Assembly: GCA_905372875.1 (NCBI GenBank)
Contig: CAJPQU010000061.1
Coordinates: forward strand, 1-10,852
DNA length: 10,852 nt
Source: an uncultured Schwartzia sp.
GTDB taxonomy: Bacteria; Bacillota; Negativicutes; Selenomonadales; Selenomonadaceae
Direction of reading: 5' to 3'
Shown here: piece by piece, positions 6,121 to 10,852 of the stretch
How the letters are laid out: each line of letters opens with the position of its first letter
Position numbering within the stretch: position 1 is the first letter of the stretch
Notes under the pieces: generated by a model
What the model saw: only the letters and a program-made list of their open reading frames with translations
Told to the model about the DNA's origin: nothing
Databases searched by the model: none
Program-made: the position numbers and the translations under genes

Positions 6121-7485
6121 ATGGCATTGGAACAGGAGAATTGGGAAAGCCGAGACATGCGGTACATCTGGCATCCGGCGGCCCAGATGAAGGATTATGA
6201 GGCGCTGCCCCCCATGGTGATCGCCCGGGGGAAGGGGGTGTGGCTTTACGATGTCCATGGGAAGAAGTATTTGGACATTATCAGTTCGTGGTGGTGCAAT
6301 CTTTTCGGCCACTGCAACCCCATCATCAATCAGGCGGTGAAGGAGCAGATCGACAATCTCGAACACGTCATCTTCGCCAATTTTTCCAACGAAGCCGCCA
6401 TTCGCCTGGCGGAAGCCTTGGCGAAGATCGTCCCCAAGGGGCTGGCGAAGTTTCACTTCAATGACAACGGCTCGGCGGCGGTGGAAGCGGCCCTCAAGAT
6501 GTGCTTTCAGTATCACTTACAGACGGGGCACCCGGAGCGGCAGAAATTCATGTGCCTTTCCGAGGGCTATCACGGAGAAACCATCGGGGCGCTGTCCGTG
6601 GGGAGCCTCGACCTCTACGCTCAGATGTACAAGCCCATGATGATGGAGAACGTTCATGTGGAAGCGCCGGATTGCTATCGCTGTCCCTATGGAAAAGATC
6701 GGGATCACTGTCAATGTGAATGTTTCGAGCATGCGGGAAAAGCCTTTGCGGCTCACGGGAAGGAAACGGCGGCCATCATCGTGGAGCCGCTTCTTCAGGG
6801 GAGCGCCGGGATGCGGGTCTATCCGCCCCTCTACCTCAAAAAGCTCCGGAAGCTCTGCGACGAGGCCGGGGTGCTTCTCATCGCCGACGAGATCGCTACA
6901 GGCTTTGGCCGCACCGGTCGCATGTTCGCCTGCGATCACGCCGGGATAGCGCCGGATATCATGACGATCTCCAAGGGCCTTACCGGGGGCTATCTTCCCA
7001 TGTCCGTCACCGTGACGACTCAGGCGATCTACGATGCTTTTTACGCCGACTACAGCGAGGGCAAGGCCTTCGTTCACAGCCACACCTACGCCGGGAATCC
7101 TTTGGCCTGCGCGGCGGCGCTGGCGGTGCAGCACATTTTCCGCACCCAGCCCATCTTTGAGAACGCTGCCGTCAACGCGAAATGGCTCACAAAGCGCATG
7201 GAGACTGAAATTTTGCCCCATCCCAACGTGGGCGAGGTGCGCCATATCGGCCTGATCCATGCCTTTGAACTGGTGGCGGATAAAAAGACGAAAGAGCCGC
7301 TCCCCGCCGCACAGCGCACCGGCTACGAGGTCTATCGCCACGCGCTCCGGCACGGGCTGCTCCTTCGTCCCATCGGCGACGTTCTCTACTTCAATCCGCC
7401 CCTTAACATCACCCAGGCGGAGCTGGATACGGCCATTGATTTGGCGAAAACGGCGCTGAACGAGGTACTGCCGGCCACCGCCTGA
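6121..7485 (+). CDS. bioA: Adenosylmethionine/lysine--8-amino-7-oxononanoate aminotransferase
   Basis: PLP-dependent class III aminotransferase converting KAPA to DAPA, the substrate of BioD. The 454-aa length fits. Motifs: SSWWCNLFGHCNP (55-67), DNGSAAVEAALKM (115-127), EGYHGETIGALS (148-159), ADEIATGFGRTG with Asp256 that holds the PLP ring nitrogen, and ISKGLTGG with the PLP-binding Lys285. A Cys-rich insert (five Cys, 185-201, starting DCYRCPYG) is of the kind seen in Bacillus-type enzymes, some of which use lysine rather than S-adenosylmethionine as amino donor; donor use cannot be told from sequence. AGGAGAG (6107-6113) is 7 nt before the ATG. The 58-bp gap after bioD holds only a small GGGCG/CGCCC hairpin (6076-6089). 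Last gene of the operon. The long minus-strand frame opposite it is a shadow. Confidence 0.94.
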   Translation: MALEQENWESRDMRYIWHPAAQMKDYEALPPMVIARGKGVWLYDVHGKKYLDIISSWWCNLFGHCNPIINQAVKEQIDNLEHVIFANFSNEAAIRLAEALAKIVPKGLAKFHFNDNGSAAVEAALKMCFQYHLQTGHPERQKFMCLSEGYHGETIGALSVGSLDLYAQMYKPMMMENVHVEAPDCYRCPYGKDRDHCQCECFEHAGKAFAAHGKETAAIIVEPLLQGSAGMRVYPPLYLKKLRKLCDEAGVLLIADEIATGFGRTGRMFACDHAGIAPDIMTISKGLTGGYLPMSVTVTTQAIYDAFYADYSEGKAFVHSHTYAGNPLACAAALAVQHIFRTQPIFENAAVNAKWLTKRMETEILPHPNVGEVRHIGLIHAFELVADKKTKEPLPAAQRTGYEVYRHALRHGLLLRPIGDVLYFNPPLNITQAELDTAIDLAKTALNEVLPATA

Positions 7486-7503
7486 GCGCAGCCCGGCCAT
7501 TTT

Positions 7504-7545
7504 CCCCGGAAGGAACCGTCGCCCGGTTCTTCTCCGGGGATTTTC
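7504..7545 (+). terminator. Intrinsic terminator after bioA
   Basis: CCCCGGAAGGAACCG (7504-7518) pairs with the 7524-7539 segment over 15 bp with one bulged C (7532) and a 5-nt loop, followed by ATTTTC. It ends the bioY-bioD-bioA transcript 18 bp after the bioA stop. A TTTT run to its left could allow weaker termination on the other strand. Confidence 0.9.
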
Positions 7546-7551
7546 TGTATA

Positions 7552-7580
7552 ATGAAAAACCGGCGGGAATATGCTACAAT
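7552..7580 (+). promoter_or_regulatory. Promoter of the REC-GGDEF-EAL gene
   Basis: ATGAAA (7552-7557, 4/6 match to TTGACA), 17-nt spacer, then TACAAT (7575-7580) preceded by TG at the extended -10 position (7572-7573). A second -10-like TATAAT at 7548-7553 lacks a good -35 and lies in the terminator tail. The transcript would begin near 7587. Confidence 0.55.
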
Positions 7581-7586
7581 AGGATT

Positions 7587-7821
7587 AAAACGTAAGGGAA
7601 GCAAGGATAAAATGAAGTCCGGCGAATGGAGCAGATTTTTTGTCCTGCCAGGGAAACAAACCGGATGCAGAGCGCTGCTCTGTGGAGGATTTGCTGACGC
7701 CGACAGGGCGAACAAGATGCGCCAACAGGATGGGCTGAATGGATCAATGTCTCCCAAAGATGCGGACAAAAGAGGGAATGGCGCGGCCTCGATGAACGGG
7801 GCACGGATACGGGAGGTTGTC
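7587..7821 (+). promoter_or_regulatory. Long untranslated leader of the REC-GGDEF-EAL gene
   Basis: The 336-bp gap 7486-7821 holds the bioA terminator, the promoter and about 235 nt of leader. The leader contains a hairpin at 7657-7693: CAGAGC/GCTCTG (7668-7673, 7677-7682) flanked by CAAACC pairing with GGATTTG with one bulge. I see no known riboswitch signature, including the GEMM cyclic-di-GMP class. The frame of the downstream gene stays open through it, but AGA, ATA and GGA codons are frequent there, unlike in the gene proper. Confidence 0.45.
7811..7816 (+). promoter_or_regulatory. Ribosome-binding site that decides the REC-GGDEF-EAL start
   Basis: GGGAGG, 5 nt before the ATG at 7822 and directly ahead of the first residue of the receiver domain. 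No similar site precedes the in-frame ATG at 7552, which lies inside the promoter. Confidence 0.8.
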
Positions 7822-9540
7822 ATGGAGCGACAGGAAAAGAAAGCCGCCATGCTGATTGTGGACGATCAGGAAACCGATCGGAGCGTCTTAGCGCAGATTT
7901 TTAAGGACGCGTTCGCGATCTTTGAGGCCGTGAACGGTCAAGCTGCGCTGTGCCTCTTGGAAAAGTGCGGGGCGGACGTGATCCTTTTGGACACGATGAT
8001 GCCGGTGATGGACGGGTTTGAGTTTTTAGGGGCGATCCGCCGGGATGAGCGGTTCGCCGATATTCCCGTGGTGATGATAACCTCCCGGGAGGAAAGCGGC
8101 AGCGAGGTCCGGGCCATCGAGCTGGGGGCCTTAGACTGCCTGGTCCGCCCCCTTCATCCCGCCGTGGCTGTCCGCCGCGTCCAAAACGTCATGGCCCGGG
8201 CGGAGAACGAGTGGCGCAAGATTGAGCAGGCGGCGCAGCTTCGCCAGATAGAGGAAATGCGGCAAAAGATCGAGCGTGATCCTTTGACGGGCCTTTACGG
8301 GCGGGAGAGCTTCTGCCGCCGGGCGGCGGAGCTTATCCGGCAGGCGGGGGATATCCGCTATGCGGTTTTTTGTTTTGACATCAGCTTCTTTAAGGTGCTC
8401 AATGATCTCTTCGGCATGGAAATGGGAGATCTCGTTCTGCGGACGGTGGGGGCGTATCTGCGGCATGTGGCCAGCGGTTTGGGATTGGCAGGGCGTTTCA
8501 CGGCCGATCGCTTCGTCCTTGCCCTGCCGGAAGCGGCGGTGGGGATAGAGATCATTCTGCAAGGGCTGGACGATGCTGTGGCGGCTCTCTCCATTCCCCA
8601 TCACATCCAATTTTACGCCGGGGTCTATCAGGTAGCTGATCCGACGATTTCTGTGGAGCAGATGTGCGGTTACGCCAATATGGCGCTGGCTTCCGTCAAA
8701 GGAAGCCAGCAGCGGCAGAGCGCGGTTTATGACGAAGCGATGCAGGAAAAGATCCGCGAAGAGCAGATGCTTCGCCGGGAGATGGACTACGCCTTGGAGA
8801 GCGGGCAGTTCAGTATCTTCATTCAGCCGGTGCGGAGTCTTACCCAAGGACGGGACGTCGCCGGGGAAGCGTTGGTGCGCTGGTTCCATCCCGTCCGTCA
8901 GATGATCGTACCCGACCGCTTCCTTGCCCTTTTCGAGCGCAGCGGCTTCATCCGCCGTCTGGATCGCTTTGCCTGCGAAGAAGCCTGTAAGCTCCTGCGA
9001 CGCATCTTAGACGAATTTGGCCGGGCACTGCCGCTTTCCGTCAATATTTCCCGGCTGGATTTTTACGATGAGGACCTCGTAGGATTTTTCCTGGGGTTGA
9101 TGGAAAAATACTGCCTCACCCCCGATCACCTTTGGCTGGAACTCACCGAAAATACGTATGCCGCCAATCCCCGGCAGGTAGTGGCGGTGGTGCGCCGCTT
9201 GCGCGATGTGGGATTTCGCGTATTTGTGGACGGCTTTGGCAGCGGGCAGACGTCGTCCTTGAACCTCTTGCGAAACATGCCGGTGGACGGGATCAAGATC
9301 GCCGCATCTTTCATGGAGGGAGAAGAGTCCGACGGACGGAGGCAGACGATCTTGCAAAATCTCCTGACCATGGCGCGTGATCTTCACATGATCGCTGCGG
9401 TGAAAGGCGTGGAACGTGAAGACGAGGTCGCCCGCCTCCGCGCTGCCGGCGGCGATCTCGTGCAGGGTTACTACTTCGCGCCGCCGCTTTCGGAGGACGA
9501 TTACGTGGCACGGAGCCGCGGCGAAGCGAGCCGGCCCTGA
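7822..9540 (+). CDS. Response-regulator protein with degenerate GGDEF and EAL domains
   Basis: The 572-aa product is a cytoplasmic three-domain signalling protein. The receiver (about 8-125) has the acidic pair Asp14/Asp15, phosphoacceptor Asp57 in LLDTMMPVMDG and Thr87, but the conserved Lys before Pro is Arg109. A charged helical linker (125-152) follows. The GGDEF domain (about 153-305) has the DPLTGLYGR start and FKVLND, but the GGDEF motif reads TADRF (227-231) and the second metal Asp is Ser188, so cyclase activity is unlikely. The EAL domain (about 315-560) keeps GEALVRW (Glu349), SVNIS (Asn408), ELTEN (Glu440, Glu443), Lys492 and QGYYF (Gln548), but DDFGTG reads DGFGSG (Gly471) and AEGVE reads VKGVE (Lys528). 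Phosphodiesterase activity is therefore doubtful. It may bind cyclic-di-GMP or act as a phosphorylation-controlled scaffold. No partner histidine kinase is in the window. The start at 7822 is set by the RBS and domain edge; starting at 7552 would add 90 residues of non-coding character. Confidence 0.9.
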   Translation: MERQEKKAAMLIVDDQETDRSVLAQIFKDAFAIFEAVNGQAALCLLEKCGADVILLDTMMPVMDGFEFLGAIRRDERFADIPVVMITSREESGSEVRAIELGALDCLVRPLHPAVAVRRVQNVMARAENEWRKIEQAAQLRQIEEMRQKIERDPLTGLYGRESFCRRAAELIRQAGDIRYAVFCFDISFFKVLNDLFGMEMGDLVLRTVGAYLRHVASGLGLAGRFTADRFVLALPEAAVGIEIILQGLDDAVAALSIPHHIQFYAGVYQVADPTISVEQMCGYANMALASVKGSQQRQSAVYDEAMQEKIREEQMLRREMDYALESGQFSIFIQPVRSLTQGRDVAGEALVRWFHPVRQMIVPDRFLALFERSGFIRRLDRFACEEACKLLRRILDEFGRALPLSVNISRLDFYDEDLVGFFLGLMEKYCLTPDHLWLELTENTYAANPRQVVAVVRRLRDVGFRVFVDGFGSGQTSSLNLLRNMPVDGIKIAASFMEGEESDGRRQTILQNLLTMARDLHMIAAVKGVEREDEVARLRAAGGDLVQGYYFAPPLSEDDYVARSRGEASRP

Positions 9541-9629
9541 AAATACGGTTTTTATAGTAATTCACAGCGGCGGCAAAGAGATGGTGCGGCGCACAGCGCG
9601 CAGGGACATCGTGCGGCCATATAATTCCT

Positions 9630-9637
9630 GGGGAGGA
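9630..9637 (+). promoter_or_regulatory. Ribosome-binding site that decides the araD start
   Basis: GGGGAGGA, 6 nt before the ATG at 9644. The open frame continues upstream to 9416, but that part overlaps the preceding gene and lacks family similarity. Confidence 0.8.
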
Positions 9638-9643
9638 AATCCT

Positions 9644-10357
9644 ATGCTGGAAGAGCTGAAAGAACTTGTCTGCGCGGCCAATACAGCGCTGCCCCGTTAC
9701 GGCCTGTCCATTTTTACTTGGGGCAATGCCTCCGGCATCGATCGCGCCCGGGGCCTGGTCGTCATTAAGCCCTCGGGGGTAGCGTACGATCAGATGAAAT
9801 CCCGGGATATGGTGGTGGTCGACCTGGGCACCGGGAAGACGGTGGAAGGGGAAAATTGTCCCTCCACGGACACCCCTACCCATTTAGAAATCTATCGTGC
9901 TTTTCACCACGTCGGGGGAATCGTCCATACCCATTCCCGCTACGCCACGTCTTGGGCGCAGGCCTGCCGCTCCATTCCCGTTTTAGGCACCACCCACGCC
10001 GACCATTTCTGCGGCGAGATCCCCTGCACTCGGGCTTTGACGGCGGAAGAAATTCGCGGCGACTATGAAGCCGCCACCGGGGCGCTCATCGTGGAAACCG
10101 TGGCGGGGCGCGATCCCATGGCCGTGTCCGCCGTTCTGGTGGCCTCCCACGGCCCCTTTGTCTGGAGCGAGACGGCGGGGGAGGCCGTCCGTCAGGCCGT
10201 GGTCTTAGAAGAAGTCGCCCGCATGGCCTATTACTCGGTCACCTTGGCGCCCGGTACACCTCTTGCCATCAGCGACGCTCTCCAGGAGAAGCATTATCGC
10301 CGCAAACATGGGGCAGGGGCCTATTATGGACAAAAGCACGCATCGGATAACGGCTGA
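9644..10357 (+). CDS. araD: L-ribulose-5-phosphate 4-epimerase
   Basis: Zinc enzyme of the class II aldolase/epimerase family that interconverts L-ribulose-5-P and D-xylulose-5-P in pentose use. The 237 aa compare with 231 in E. coli AraD, and the similarity runs from start to end: LTWGN-like FTWGNAS (24-30), VIKPSGVAY (40-48), SDTPTH-like STDTPTH with Asp76, GGIVHTHSRYAT with zinc-binding His95 and His97, THADHF with catalytic Asp120, SHGPFVW with His169, and KHGAGAYYGQ with Tyr228. All catalytic residues are present. AraD cannot be firmly separated from the related UlaF/SgbE enzymes by sequence reading alone, but the match is closest to AraD. No araA or araB is in the window. The 103-bp gap after the GGDEF-EAL gene has no clear terminator or promoter, so read-through is possible. 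Confidence 0.93.
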   Translation: MLEELKELVCAANTALPRYGLSIFTWGNASGIDRARGLVVIKPSGVAYDQMKSRDMVVVDLGTGKTVEGENCPSTDTPTHLEIYRAFHHVGGIVHTHSRYATSWAQACRSIPVLGTTHADHFCGEIPCTRALTAEEIRGDYEAATGALIVETVAGRDPMAVSAVLVASHGPFVWSETAGEAVRQAVVLEEVARMAYYSVTLAPGTPLAISDALQEKHYRRKHGAGAYYGQKHASDNG

Positions 10358-10456
10358 GGCGTTTTGGGAAACCGGCATACCACCGGCGCACCGAGGCCGG
10401 AAAATCCCTCCGCCTATAGGCAGAACTGCCTAAAAAAGGGCCGGAAAGAAACGAAG

Positions 10457-10522
10457 GGTAAATCCCGCTTAAACCTCCTGTAAAGCGGACCTAAACACGG
10501 CCTAAACTTTCCCGAACCTTAT
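10457..10522 (+). repeat. Phased 11-bp direct repeats (putative response-regulator binding array)
   Basis: TAAA occurs at 10459, 10470, 10481, 10492 and 10503, exactly 11 bp apart. Seven-base units starting at 10457, 10468, 10479, 10490 and 10501 read GGTAAAT, CTTAAAC, TGTAAAG, CCTAAAC and CCTAAAC; a sixth degenerate unit, CCGAACC, starts at 10512 and abuts the -35 box. An 11-bp period of direct repeats is typical of OmpR/PhoB-family regulator sites (for example the Pho boxes). The rest of the 298-bp gap after araD has a short hairpin (TAGGCA/TGCCTA, 10417-10432) without a T-run. Confidence 0.7.
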
Positions 10523-10550
10523 TGACACTGGCTTTGAAGCCTTTTATAAT
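10522..10550 (+). promoter_or_regulatory. Consensus sigma-A promoter of the PepSY-protein gene
   Basis: TTGACA (10522-10527), 17-nt spacer, TATAAT (10545-10550): a perfect consensus in both boxes and spacing. Transcription should start near 10557, giving a leader of about 100 nt. Confidence 0.92.
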
Positions 10551-10557
10551 GAGCTTG

Positions 10558-10605
10558 CATCAGGAAATCCGGTAACGGTACCTTGCCGGAAGACAACGCC
10601 TGATG
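10558..10605 (+). promoter_or_regulatory. Stem-loop at the 5' end of the PepSY-gene transcript
   Basis: CATCAGG (10558-10564) pairs with CCTGATG (10599-10605), and inside it TCCGG (10568-10572) pairs with CCGGA (10586-10590). The outer stem begins at about the first transcribed base. Such 5' hairpins are known to stabilise mRNA; it may also fold into a regulatory shape. Confidence 0.55.
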
Positions 10606-10655
10606 GGAAAGAAAAAAGCCGAAATCGAGAAAGACATTGACAGGAGGAAAATACA

Positions 10656-10852
10656 ATGAAAACTTACAGCAAACTTTTAGCCGCCGTCCTCGCCGCCGGG
10701 AGCATCGCCCTTACCGCCGGCACCGCTGCCGCCGCCATAGAGGCCTCGCAGGCGGAAGCCATCGTCCTGGAGGAATACCCCTCGGCCCAGATCATCTCCA
10801 CCGAGCTGGATACGGAAGACGGGGTTCAGGTCTACGAAGTGAAGTTCTCCAC
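10656..10852 (+). CDS. Secreted PepSY-domain-like protein, N-terminal part (3' end outside window)
   Basis: The first 65 codons of a gene cut by the window end. It starts with a Sec signal peptide: MKTYSKLL, an Ala-rich hydrophobic core, and an AAA cleavage site near residue 27. The mature part begins EASQAEAIVLEEYP and continues ISTELDTEDGVQVYEVKF, the helix-then-two-strands pattern of PepSY domains (EAxxxAxxxYPxAxIxxxELDxEDGxxxYEVxF). PepSY proteins are exported or membrane-bound and are thought to modulate peptidases or bind envelope components; they often sit beside two-component systems. AGGAGG (10642-10647) is 8 nt before the ATG. The strong promoter and excellent ribosome-binding site suggest high expression. 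A second PepSY repeat may lie beyond the edge. Confidence 0.85.
   Translation, partial: MKTYSKLLAAVLAAGSIALTAGTAAAAIEASQAEAIVLEEYPSAQIISTELDTEDGVQVYEVKFS

Noticed and set aside
6517..7500. 327-codon open frame on the minus strand opposite bioA
   Set aside because: It lies fully antisense to a clearly conserved gene, and its product shows no recognisable domain; GC-rich genes often give such shadows.
7552..7821. In-frame N-terminal extension of 90 residues for the REC-GGDEF-EAL protein
   Set aside because: ATG at 7552 overlaps the promoter and has no ribosome-binding site; the stretch uses AGA/ATA/GGA codons unlike the gene, and a strong site fits the ATG at 7822 just before the receiver domain.
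9620..9625. TATAAT before araD as a -10 box
   Set aside because: No -35 at a usual distance, and the transcript would start inside the ribosome-binding site.
9416..9643. N-terminal extension of araD overlapping the GGDEF-EAL gene
   Set aside because: AraD similarity begins exactly at the ATG at 9644, which has GGGGAGGA 6 nt upstream.
10417..10432. Hairpin after araD as an intrinsic terminator
   Set aside because: The stem is followed by an A-run, not a T-run, on the plus strand, and on the minus strand it is not followed by T residues either.

Overview
This window is GC-rich bacterial chromosome (about 60% G+C by eye) with strong AGGAGG-type ribosome-binding sites, sigma-A-type promoters and short intergenic gaps. 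The mix of genes suggests a Firmicute, perhaps a GC-rich Negativicutes member: nagB-nagA with a free-standing EIIA-Glc protein, a BirA-type biotin operator, BioY, a lysine-type-looking BioA, a PepSY protein, and a site identical to the Bacillus parS sequence. The phylum is a fair inference; the class is a guess. No phage, insertion sequence, CRISPR array, tRNA or rRNA was seen.

Region 1 (1-2922, + strand) handles amino sugars. It holds the end of a ROK sugar kinase, nagB (glucosamine-6-P deaminase), nagA (GlcNAc-6-P deacetylase) and a single-domain PTS EIIA-Glc protein whose ATG overlaps the nagA stop. Together they would feed imported GlcNAc-type sugars into fructose-6-P. An exact 16-bp parS match (2931-2946) lies just after the last stop, followed by a large bidirectional terminator (3059-3120) shared with the converging operon.

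Region 2 (3132-4514, - strand) is a two-gene envelope operon: a lipoprotein and a secreted protein, both of unknown function, read from a promoter at 4486-4514 that diverges from the biotin operon.

Region 3 (4533-7545, + strand) is bioY-bioD-bioA. A BirA-like operator overlaps the -35 box. The leader of about 120 nt carries a 10-bp hairpin next to the bioY ribosome-binding site, and a strong terminator follows bioA. Biotin uptake and the KAPA to DAPA to dethiobiotin steps are present; bioF and bioB are not in the window.

Region 4 (7552-9540) has its own promoter and a leader of about 235 nt before a REC-GGDEF-EAL protein. Both cyclic-di-GMP enzyme domains have lost key residues, so it is more likely a sensor or scaffold than an enzyme. 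The true start is 7822, not the upstream in-frame ATG at 7552.

Region 5 (9644-10852) contains araD (L-ribulose-5-P 4-epimerase), then 298 bp of regulatory DNA, then the start of a secreted PepSY-type protein cut by the window edge. That regulatory DNA is the most unusual part of the window. It has five TAAA cores at an exact 11-bp period plus a degenerate sixth unit, directly next to a perfect TTGACA-17-TATAAT promoter, and the transcript is predicted to begin with a stem-loop. This layout is typical of OmpR/PhoB-family response-regulator control.
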